From Agarophyton chilense (lineage: Eukaryota > Rhodophyta > Florideophyceae > Gracilariales > Gracilariaceae): a DNA stretch of 62,622 nucleotides. Shown in pieces: positions 32,816 through 41,856 of this stretch. Numbering within the stretch: position 1 is the stretch's first letter; the number at the start of each line of letters is the position of its first letter. The translations under genes were made by a program, and so were the position numbers. Where the stretch lies: assembly GCA_030374765.1 (NCBI GenBank), contig JARGXX010000024.1, positions 1 through 62,622 on the forward strand, given 5' to 3'. The notes under the pieces were generated by a model. It was not told the origin of the DNA and made no database searches. It saw only the letters and a list, made by a program, of their open reading frames with translations.

Positions 32816-33304
32816 CATGTAATATATTAATTAAGCTATTATTTGGACGTAACGCTGTACACAGAAGATTTATTTAGAGCCGTAAATTCAGTACGAAACG
32901 CACATGCGTTCTGCGTCGAGTAAGGCGCGCAATTAGGACAGTCTGCCCGGTACCGGACTGGAAGCCGCACGAATTCTCGCACTGGCCTTCCTCCTAATTG
33001 TCTATATAAGGCCAACTTCGGTCGGCTCCGACCAACTCTGGTCAAGTCAGCTCGACAAAAGCGGCTCACCCCCGCCCCTTTGGCATCAAAACTATCTCTT
33101 AGCACAGTCTGTGCCTCTTTTTCCATCAACTCTCTCCCTTTTCTTTCTTCACTTCGGGGTTGGATCCGCTTTCTACCGCCACTGCGCCGACCCTTTCTGC
33201 GAACCCGTCACTCACGTGGAACTGTTTAGCACCTCCTGTTGTTAACAGAACCGCGTGATATGGCGTAGGGCTAACACTCTACGGTCATTTGGAATTCGTT
33301 CAAG
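32816..33304. other. Upstream region and 5' exon of the zinc-finger gene
   Basis: No ORF of note. It contains a TATATAA-like stretch near 33,003 and a CT-rich segment at about 33,115-33,150 upstream of the inferred first exon, which ends at 33305. Confidence 0.4.
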
Positions 33305-33305
33305 A

Positions 33306-33371
33306 GTAAGTGACTTTCACTGCTCTTTTGGTATTGTGTGCAAGTACTGACTTTTTTTGTCTTGAATACAG
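33306..33371 (+). other. Predicted 66-bp spliceosomal intron; splicing would create the start codon
   Basis: Donor GTAAGT at 33306, T-run then TTGAATACAG acceptor ending at 33371. The exon 1 terminal A (33305) joins TG at 33372-33373 to give ATG with A at -3, in the same frame as the downstream zinc-finger ORF. Confidence 0.55.
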
Positions 33372-33668
33372 TGCCAACGTCTTCAATTTCTTCGAGCGAG
33401 TATTCAACTGTCCCAGGTTCCAATTTGAAAATGGAGGCCGTCAGCGTCCCCAAGGGAGCCACAGCCCTCACCGACTCTTCACCATCTCCCGAACCTCTTA
33501 GCAACTTGCGCACCCGCCACATCCTTCGAATCGTTAATCAGCTTAAGAAGCGTCGCCGCCGTCCTCCATCTCGTAAACTCTTCCTGAAGCGCTATGCCGT
33601 TTGCAGCATCAACATGTATAGCCAGCGCCAATTTGATGTACAACAAGGCGGTCGTAAGCACCAAAACA

Positions 33669-33673
33669 CACTA
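33669..33673 (+). repeat. Target-site duplication, left copy (CACTA)
   Basis: CACTA directly abuts the 5' LTR and is repeated at 44370-44374 directly after the 3' LTR. Five bases is typical for Ty3/gypsy integration. Confidence 0.95.
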
Positions 33674-34340
33674 TGTAGTATTCTACTATGTCGGGGAATC
33701 CCATAGGATGATTTTTCGCGAAGTCGCGGTTGGAACTCATAAGTGAGTGATGTCATCAAACTTGTGATATGAAACGGCACACCGCGTAGGATGCCAGGAG
33801 GCAGGGTACATTAGTGGAACACGTGGTATCACGAGTGGACTGGCTTGCAACGGCGCATGTAGTGGCGATCCACGTGGCAGGTTTTACTACCCTTTGTAGC
33901 TAGACGTCCATTAGGGACCATACCCATACAGTGGTTTGGCTAAGTGGCTGACCACTGGGTATTATTTATATATTTATTTGGGCACTCACCCTGGCACACC
34001 GTATATAGTGCACCAGAGGTGAGCGCCGACTCCAAGTAAAGGAGACAACATGGGCATCATGACTATTCTGTTCCTCGCTTAGGATTCCTTAACCGGAGAT
34101 CCGGACGAGCTATAATAGATAGTCAGCCCCCAACCACTTCACGAGCCGTCTCGTACCTACGTTCCCTCAACGTTTTACAGTTGCACTGTTCACCCTCGCT
34201 GGCGAGTAGTGGCCTTACACCCCACTTCCAGCTCGCTGGTGTTGTAGCTCTACCACCCCTTTTACTTCGCCGCAAGCGACCCATCGGCAGTCCGAACGCT
34301 GTTGCAAGTGTCTGCTCTCTCCGTTAGAGCGGATACTACA
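33674..34340 (+). repeat. 5' LTR of chromovirus A
   Basis: Starts TGTAGTAT and ends ATACTACA (8-bp inverted termini). Same length as the 3' LTR and identical to it except for seven substitutions clustered in the last 180 bp plus one near position 75. Confidence 0.97.
33961..33979. promoter_or_regulatory. TATA-like palindromic stretch in the LTR
   Basis: ATTATTTATATATTTATTT has a near-symmetrical TATATA core that could place transcription in either direction. The same stretch is in the 3' LTR at 43,990-44,008. No transcript evidence. Confidence 0.4.
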
Positions 34341-34342
34341 AG

Positions 34343-34360
34343 TGGTCTCCCGACTTAGAA
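34343..34360 (+). promoter_or_regulatory. Candidate primer-binding site of chromovirus A
   Basis: TGGTCTCCCGACTTAGAA begins two bases after the 5' LTR. A TGG start matches the CCA end of a tRNA. The specific tRNA is not identified. Confidence 0.5.
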
Positions 34361-34555
34361 CCACTGTGGTCAACTGCTTTGAACAATTCGTTCCTGGAAC
34401 GTGGAATCGATATCGATACTTGGAAGAAGTGGAATCACAACAGTTATTTTTTATCAAACCACCTCCGGCAATTGCGGAATTCATCGTGGTTGAACACGTG
34501 GTCGAGAAGTCGAAGACACCATTTTGTTCGCACCTGGACCCAGGTTTGGTCTAGG

Positions 34556-35458
34556 ATGCCGAAGACCCGAAGCCAGTCGAGTACTGGTCGCCCCGGTCCG
34601 GCGGGACCACCCCCGAAACCGAGGCTTGCCTCATCTGTTGAAGCCGGAGAGCGGCTGTATCGTCAAGCGATGTCGCGCTCACGCTCGGTGAATGATGAAC
34701 GAGATCTCTCGGATGTACCGGCCCCTGTGGCAGCGGCAGTCACGCCCACCACAGAAGCCGTAGTTGACCCTGAGGTCGTCGGACCTCAAGAAGAGGATGA
34801 TTTGCGCAGGGAAGTGCGTCGTCTCAAGTCTGAGTCAAGCGCTTCGCGTGTGCGCATGGTTGCGTTGGAATCGCAGATCGCTGCTCTTATCGCTGATGTT
34901 GAACAATTACGCAGTGCGCACCAAGCACTAGTTCGTCAAGACGATGGGAAGCAGGTCTCTGCATCAGGGAAAACACTACGTGAGGATTTGAACCATCTAC
35001 TGGAGAGGTACGGGAATACGCCCGATGCGCTACCCGGCTTAACAGTGGATGTAGAGGAAGTCCTCACTCGAGTTAACCCTCGTTTAGAACGCCTGGAGGC
35101 GGCAGTTCATGCGCAGACTGCTGCTAAACCAGTCGTGCTGGAAGAGGAAGGAGTTTCTTTGGAGGAAGCTCGTTCGAAGAAGTCGAAGTCACGACGTAAG
35201 AAGCCGAAGTCCGCACGTGATTCGAGTGATGAATCGTCAAGTACGGAGGGTTTCAGTTCCAGTACTGATGATTCTGATGATTCAGATACGTCAGATGACG
35301 ACGACAATGATGATGGTCATCAAAGGTCCCGATCTCGGAAGAAGAACACGTCTTCGTGTGTAATGAGAAAAAAAGGCTCACCTTACAGAGGATTGAAGGT
35401 GCTCCCGTGCACGAATCCGTTCATCGGAAGGTCCCGAATTACAGGTACTACCGTCTGA
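34556..35458 (+). CDS. Chromovirus A gag, N-terminal ORF
   Basis: From ATG 34556 (MPKTRSQSSTGRPGPAGPPP), in a longer frame open from 34379. It has a Pro/Arg-rich head and coiled-coil-like segments (RREVRRLKSESSASRVRM, LESQIAALIADVEQLRSA). A very acidic Ser/Asp tail (about 35,220-35,320) follows a Lys/Arg block. The frame meets AAAAAAA at 35368-35374 and, without a shift, ends at 35458 in unrelated residues. The capsid-like part of gag is in the -1 frame downstream, so the intact product needs either a -1 shift at the A7 run or repair of a one-base indel there. Confidence 0.75.
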   Translation: MPKTRSQSSTGRPGPAGPPPKPRLASSVEAGERLYRQAMSRSRSVNDERDLSDVPAPVAAAVTPTTEAVVDPEVVGPQEEDDLRREVRRLKSESSASRVRMVALESQIAALIADVEQLRSAHQALVRQDDGKQVSASGKTLREDLNHLLERYGNTPDALPGLTVDVEEVLTRVNPRLERLEAAVHAQTAAKPVVLEEEGVSLEEARSKKSKSRRKKPKSARDSSDESSSTEGFSSSTDDSDDSDTSDDDDNDDGHQRSRSRKKNTSSCVMRKKGSPYRGLKVLPCTNPFIGRSRITGTTV

Positions 35459-36708
35459 AGGTGAAGAGCAAGAAGCGCTCAGGACGCGAAACCGCGAAGG
35501 TGAAGGATCACATCAAACGATTGAAGATCGGCCTTAATGATTTAATATTTGATGCGCAAACCCCCATTCTCGTTATCGAGTTTCTCATTCGATTCGTTGC
35601 CGAAGCAGACACTCTAGAGATGAGTGAACCACAGGCATTTATGTCTTTACCACACTTCCTGAAGGGTTTTGCTTTAGAGCAATATCGTTCCGTACGCGGA
35701 TCATTGAAAGCCGATGAAGGCGGCGTTACCTCATGGCCAGAGGCGGTGCAGTATTGGCTGCGCAGTTACGCGACTTCAAACGCGATACCTCAGGCGATCC
35801 TGGACCTAAGGGATGTGACCCAAAAGCCTGAGGAAGGCGAAGCTGAGTACAGCTCAAGGCTTAACAAAGCTTCAGTCCGCAGTGGAAACGTCCACTCGAC
35901 GGAGGATAAGATTACCTTGTACATCAACGGGCTGGACCCGAGCATCAAGTCGGTGGTAGCTCGATATCGAGAGAAGCATGGAAGAGTCTCCTTTTTGGAG
36001 TTAGTTCAGTTTGAGAAAGCTGAAGGAGACGCGGCCAGAGCGCGTGGTAGTCCCCGTCATTTAGTGGCTTTTGGAACCTCAATGGGTAAGGAGAAGATCT
36101 CCGCCAGAGTTAATCAGCGCAGCAAACTGCGACATCTGGAATCTCCAGTTGACTCGCGAGATTTGCCGTTGGCACCCAAAGGGAGTGACTCGCATGAGAA
36201 GGCGGTCCATTTAATGGAATTTACGGACTCTTCTGTATCTACAATGGATCTCCCACACTCGGAGTCTCAGGACGAGGAAGCCCTAATGGCTGTGGAGGGC
36301 CGTCGCCCTATGTACCTTCTTTACACGGTGCCACCACAAGGAGGTTTTAAGAACGGGAAGCCCGGATGGGTGGATACTCGCACGGCATACCGTTCACAAC
36401 CTACGTTGACCAACAGTCGTGACGGTTTGATTTGTTATTCATGTTATGGAAAACACCATTTAAGTGCAGAATGCACGCTTCCTGCAAAGGATCTGAGCTG
36501 TATCATGACGAATTATGAAGCACTCTCAGAAGAGAAAAAGAGCCGCGTACCGGCGGGCATGTATTGGAAAGCCAAAAGTTGGTTTTCTCAAACACCAATG
36601 CGCCGGACGGACAGGGCGGTTGCTCAGAATGCTGAAGTGTTACAACCCGAAACCCCGGTAGGAAGAGGCGCCTTTGAAGCGAATAAGACGGTGCAACCGG
36701 AAATCTAA
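35356..36708 (+). CDS. Chromovirus A gag, capsid/nucleocapsid ORF
   Basis: Open in the -1 frame relative to the upstream ORF, entering through EKKRLTLQRIEGAP at the A7 run. The capsid-like region has FLIRFVAEADTLEMSEPQAF, LPHFLKGFALEQYRSV and WPEAVQYWLRSYA, the pattern of the Ty3 gag 'retrotrans_gag' domain. Near 36432-36473 a single zinc knuckle CYSCYGKHHLSAEC (C-x2-C-x4-H-x4-C) binds nucleic acid. It stops at TAA 36706. The pol frame, again at -1, is open from 36687, giving a 22-nt overlap. Confidence 0.85.
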   Translation: MCNEKKRLTLQRIEGAPVHESVHRKVPNYRYYRLKVKSKKRSGRETAKVKDHIKRLKIGLNDLIFDAQTPILVIEFLIRFVAEADTLEMSEPQAFMSLPHFLKGFALEQYRSVRGSLKADEGGVTSWPEAVQYWLRSYATSNAIPQAILDLRDVTQKPEEGEAEYSSRLNKASVRSGNVHSTEDKITLYINGLDPSIKSVVARYREKHGRVSFLELVQFEKAEGDAARARGSPRHLVAFGTSMGKEKISARVNQRSKLRHLESPVDSRDLPLAPKGSDSHEKAVHLMEFTDSSVSTMDLPHSESQDEEALMAVEGRRPMYLLYTVPPQGGFKNGKPGWVDTRTAYRSQPTLTNSRDGLICYSCYGKHHLSAECTLPAKDLSCIMTNYEALSEEKKSRVPAGMYWKAKSWFSQTPMRRTDRAVAQNAEVLQPETPVGRGAFEANKTVQPEI

Positions 36709-39700
36709 GTGAGGGAGCCCTTAGGGGGTCGGCACTAGTCGATCCCGTAGTGGTGACCAGGGAGAGATCGCCTCCTTGCTCCCGCGCTTGGAAGCCCAAA
36801 ATTCTCTTGAGGCCTCCAAAATTTCCGCCGTACGGAATCAATCCGCCGGACGGAAAGCGAGTACAGTTTGACTTTGAGTTACATCGTCCTTGGAGACGTT
36901 ATACTTATCCGTCAAAACGGGAAAGTTACCTCATGGTATTGTCTAAAAGAAACTATAAGCTCTATGCCAACATCGACTCTGACAGGAATCTGTTATCTCG
37001 TCAATTGACTATCCTGGACACAGGTGCTGGTCTGAACTTTATACGGGAATCGGAGCTCGCTCCTGCTGACTTAGAACGTATTCGATACGGTCCTTTACCG
37101 GACATCCGGGATGCCAACAAAAATGCTGTGAAGACACTGGGAACAGTTCGACTCGTGGTGCGTTTGGGACGCTTTGTAGTCCTAGTCGACTTCATCGTCT
37201 GTAAGACGTTAGCTGCACCAGTGGTACTGGGATGTGATTATTGCGACAAGTTTGTCGAAGCCATTCGCCCGCGAAGAAAACTAGTGGAACTAGATGATGG
37301 ATCAATGATACCAATTGTTCGCAAGCCAATGCGTCGTTGCCCCGAAGCACCTCCACTTCCACCATCTATGGAATACGGGAAATCCCGAGGACGTGTCTCG
37401 CCGAGGATTCGAGTAGCGAAGAGTGCCATGCTGAAGGCGCAAACCCAAACTTGGGTTCAAGTAAGAACAGAAAGACACGGACTGGTGGTAATTCAACCGA
37501 ATACTCGGATGTACGAATCCCGTGGATTGCTAGTCGCTAACGGCATTGCTCAGGTTGATCCTGGTAGCCCCTTTTGGATACTAGTGAGTACCTTCACCGA
37601 TAACGATTATCATATACCGAAGAATCAGGTCGTTGCAACAGCTTTGCCTCATCCCACAGTGGTGGTCGCTACTCATATTTCTACCCCAGAAATATTGGGA
37701 TTAACCCATGTCGGTGACACAGACGAAGAACTGCAAATTCCGTCTGGAGATCAATTGCAAACGGCAAAGGATCCAGAGAGCCTGGTCGATGAGCTAGACT
37801 TAGCACATGTGTCGGAACACTACAGAACGAAGATCAGGTCTATGCTGAATAAGTATACATCCATGAGGAATGGAAAACTAGGAGAGATCTCCGCTACGGA
37901 ACACCACATTGATTTGGTCCCAGGGTCACGACCCATCTCCCAACCACCCTACAGAGCGGGACCGCGAACTCGCCAAATCGAGGAGGAGAATGTCAGCAAA
38001 ATGCTGGAAGAAGGAGTAATCGAAGCAGCTCAATCTGCTTGGGCCTCATCAGTTGTGCTGGTTCCGAAACCTGATGGTTCTTTACGATTCTGCATCGCTT
38101 ATCGAAAACTGAACGCAGATACAGTTCGGGATACATACCCGTTGCCTCGAATGGACGAATGTATTGACAGCTTAGGAGAAGCGAACGTGTTCACCACGTT
38201 GGACGCCAACTCTGGCTATTGGGAGCTGCCTGTAGCGGAAGAAGACCAAGACAAAACCGCATTTGCGTGTCACGCCGGTCTCTACCGTTTCAAAAGGATG
38301 CCCTTTGGCTTAACGAATGCACCGGCTACTTTCCAGCGTACCTTGGACATCTTGCTCTCAAAATACAAGTGGAAGACTTGTTTAGTGTATTTGGACGATG
38401 TGATCATCTTTTCCCAGGATGTGGGAAGCCATTTACGGGATGTCGAGGAGATCCTCAAAGCACTATAGAGCGCAGGTATCACCTTGAAGTAAAAGAAATG
38501 CAAATGGTTCGCTGGCACCGTCCGGTACTTAGGACACGTGATCAAGCCGGGACAGCTTGCCATTCAAGAGGCACAAACAGTGGCTCTCCGCGAAGTACAA
38601 CCTCCGTCGACACAGAATCAATTGCGTTTTTTCCTCGGCTTGCGCAACGTCTACCGACGATTCGTGCTGCGATACTCGCATATAGCGGCACCACTCCACG
38701 CAAAGCTGCGTAAAGGACAACCAGTACAGCTGGAACAATTCAGAAAAGCTGAAGCTGAAGCGTTCGACACGCTGAATACAAAGATTATTACAGCCCCAGT
38801 CTTGGCGCTGCCCATCCCCGACCTGCCATACTCAGTGGATACCGACTCTAGCTAGTACCAAGTAGGGTGTGCTCTTTTTCAAACACACCCTGATGGTGAA
38901 CGCAAACCCATTGCTTACTGGTCAAGATCGCTGAACGCAGCTGAGAAGAAGTATTCAGTTTCAGAAAAGTAATGCCTTGCAGTCGTTTGGGCTGTAACCA
39001 CTTTGCGACCGTATCTCCAAGGAGAACGTTTTACCGTCAACACGGATCATTCGTCTCTACGATGGTTACTGTCCATTACAGACCCGTCTGGTCGTCTCAC
39101 ACGATGGCGCTTACGCCTTTCTGAATTCGGTTTCGAAGTGAAGTATAAGAAGGGATTGGCCAATGTCCAAGCTGACGCGCTATTGCGACTCAAAACACTG
39201 GGCGAAACCCAAGGCGAAATCGATGAAGAGATACCTTGCTTCCACATGGAGACCCATTCACCATCTTTTGAAGAAGAGGAACAAGAGACCCTTGATGATA
39301 ATTCGGATGCAGACCCGTTCCTTTCATTAGCAGACACTGATCCTTCATTTCAATTCGAGCGAATCTCGTGGACTGAGCTCCTCACTGAGCAACACGCCGA
39401 TACGTTTTATGCGTCGATACGCTCTCGTCTTAACGGGGGAAAAGAGCTCCCCTTTTCACTCGATTCACGAGGAATACTGTTACGACATGTCGAAAGGCAT
39501 GATCAAATCGTTGTTCCACACGTCTTGAAGAGTCGAGTACTCCATCTGGCACACTACAGCAGGCTGTCTGATCATCCAGGAGGAACGAAGTTGTTCATGA
39601 CTCTAAGAAGAGATTTTTACTGGCCTACTTTGGCAATAGACTGCCATGCTACAGTGAGGTTGTGTACAACATGTGTGAAGAATCGCGTGAAGCTTTACAG

Positions 39701-41447
39701 GAAGCGGAAACCGATGACGTTATTCCAGGCGAAAGCGCCTTTACAATACGTCAGTATCGACATCCTAGGGGAATTGGTTCGCTCAAGGCAAGGTTATCGC
39801 TACCTATTGGTAATCACCGACCGCTTCTCGAAGCTAGTGCGGACTGTGCCGCTGAAGCGGATAACCACAACCGTAATCGCACAGGCGTTTATCAAAAACT
39901 GGGTATTTATATACGGACCACCAGAAGTTCTGTTATCAGATATTGGGAAGCAATTCGTTTCGAAGTTCTTTCAGAATGTTTGCCGCATAATGGGCATTCG
40001 AAACGTGTTTACCACGACCTATCATCCGCAATGCAACAGTCAGGTGGAGCGTTTCAACCGCACGCTGATAGCAGCACTACGACACTACATCGCGGACCAC
40101 CCGAAAGAATGGGACATGTGTACAGATACTCTGTGCTATGCATTCAATACGCAAGTGCTTACCTCTACAAAGACGGCACCGTTCTACCTCGTGCTCTCAC
40201 GTAACCCTCCGGCATTACCGGTTGCGCTCGACGACGAGACCGAATTGGACGCGCCGACGCCGGCCAAGTACCATCTGAAATGGAGGAATGACCTGAAGGC
40301 CAGAGCGGAAGAAGCCGCTAAAGAGTTATCAAAGACGCAAGATCGCTATAAGCGAAACTATGACGCCAGAAGGCGAAGAGGAAATCCGGCAATCCGAGTA
40401 GGAAGTCACGTCTTCGTGCGAGTTGAAAGACCGGACAAACAGGAAGAATCTCGTCATAAGTTGTTGCCGATAGCGGCTGGACCCTTCAAAGTGGTGGACC
40501 TTGATGAAGACACAGTGGTCATCAAGACAGGTGAGGACGTTGAACGTGTATCGCGCGATCGCGTTGAAGTCGCGCCTGACCCGCAAGTGGAAGTCCAGGT
40601 ATCTGGTAGAACTAAGGAGGCAAGTGCGACGGAACGTCAAGGCAAAAGCCCAAGTGACTCTGGGGAGAGTGAACCGCCACCAATGGCTGGAGCGGAGGAG
40701 GAAGCTCCTGATCTCCCACCGCCAGCGGTTGCGTACGCCAATCACGGACAGCTTCCGAAATATCGGGATATGCCCCGTGGCACGCACACACCCGTAAGTA
40801 CAGAAATGGAACCTGAAAGCAGGAAAGATGTTTTGGAATTTGGCCCCAAGGACTTGAAAACGAGTGCACGCGAACACGCGCCGTTGCCCCTTCAGGCTGA
40901 ACCGTCAGGTGAAGCTCCACTTGCTGTTCCGCCGATATCGGCTCCCATCCCTCGTGGGCAGGAAGAAGAAGAGGTATCACCTCCTGTCGTGGTGCAAGCA
41001 CCATCATCCACCCAACAGCGGTTAGAATAGGATAAACGGAAGGAAGTTCATCCACGAATGGAATTGAGAAGTAGCAAGAAGTACGCTTCTATGGAACCTG
41101 GAAAACAGGATAGCTCTTTATCTGAGAAAGGTTCTCAAGGAATGAGTACACTGCCCCTGCGGGAAGAACGACAGTTAGTCGACGATCGAACGCTTAGCGA
41201 CGCGGAGACTGCTAACACAGAGACGCTTGGGTCAGCCCTAAGGCATTTCAAACCTGTTAACAGGAGTCTCGCGCCAACAGCGAAAGCATTGGGAAATGCC
41301 CAAAAATATGTTATGGATCGCATATGTGAACATGGCGAACATGAAGATACCAGAGAATTACTGTATCGAGTCCGTTGGTACGGTTTTCCTCCGGAAGCGG
41401 ATACGTGGGAACCCATAGCTCATATCCCCCGTTCGCAACTCGTGTGA
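36687..41447 (+). pseudogene. Chromovirus A pol: protease, RT, RNase H, integrase, chromodomain
   Basis: A single frame with no frameshift but five stops (38466 TAG, 38490 TAA, 38853 TAG, 38970 TAA, 41028 TAG). Protease: LTILDTGAGLNFI (37,010) and PVVLGCDYCDKF. RT: VLVPKPDGSLRFCIAYRKLN, GLYRFKRMPFGLTNAPATFQ, and YLDD at 38,389-38,400. RNase H: PYLQGERFTVNTDHSSLRWL, DALLRL (usual S is L). Integrase: H-x-H at 39,540, CTTC at 39,664, then SIDILGEL, LSDIGKQFVSKFF (usual N is I) and NSQVERFNRT. After a Pro/Glu-rich linker a chromodomain closes the protein (YVMDRICEH, LYRVRWYGFPPEADTWEP, 41,310-41,440). Chromodomains steer chromovirus integration to particular chromatin. The stops make this copy non-autonomous. 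Confidence 0.95.
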
Positions 41448-41640
41448 TATCATCGACGCATGCGATTACCACTCCCCAGGGAGATCGACTCCTCGATAGT
41501 AGGGCTCATGGGCACATCCCATTTCTAAGTATGGGCTACCAAGGTAGAAAAACTCGAAAGGCGGGAAGAGTACAAGAAGTCATGTGGAAGAAAAGTGAAA
41601 ACACGCAAGCACAGTAAATTTACTGATTATCACCTAGGAA

Positions 41641-41758
41641 GAACTAGAGAAGCGAGAGAAGAAGGATTGAAGAACTCGAGAAGCGAGAAGAGATGATTGA
41701 AGAACTCGAGAAGCGAGAAGAAGAAGTTAAGAACTCGAGAAGCGAGAAGAGATGAAGA
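41641..41758 (+). repeat. About 30-bp tandem repeat, four units, between pol and the antisense ORF
   Basis: Units start at 41641, 41672, 41702 and 41731 with GAACT(A/C)GAGAAGCGAGA, spaced 31, 30 and 29 bp. Purine-rich on the plus strand. It separates the convergent 3' ends of pol and the antisense ORF. Confidence 0.9.
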
Positions 41759-41856
41759 CTAGAAGATAAGAAGGGAACGTGAAGACACGAAGTCACCGGA
41801 GTTTATTGGTATCAAGATATCACCGCAAGGGTGTTGAATAGGAGCCTTTTCTAGGA

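Larger units (their letters stand above)
33305..33673 (+). pseudogene. C2H2 zinc-finger gene, 5' part, interrupted by chromovirus A
   Basis: With the predicted intron removed the protein starts MPTSSISSSEYSTVPG; otherwise the first ATG is 33431 (MEAVSVPKG). The frame continues through LSNLRTRHILRIVNQLKK and a strongly basic stretch (KRRRRPPSRKLFLKR) to codon CTA, which ends exactly at 33673, the last base of the target-site duplication. The rest of the gene lies 10.7 kb downstream at 44375-44515 in the same frame. The basic region plus a zinc finger suggests a nuclear nucleic-acid-binding protein. In this allele the gene is split and presumably inactive unless the element is spliced out. Confidence 0.65.

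Noticed and set aside
38466..41030. Reassigned stop codons explaining the pol stops
   Set aside because: TAA/TAG replace different residues (for example Glu in the SEKE-CLAVVW block), and TGA also interrupts other genes, so these are ordinary nonsense mutations.
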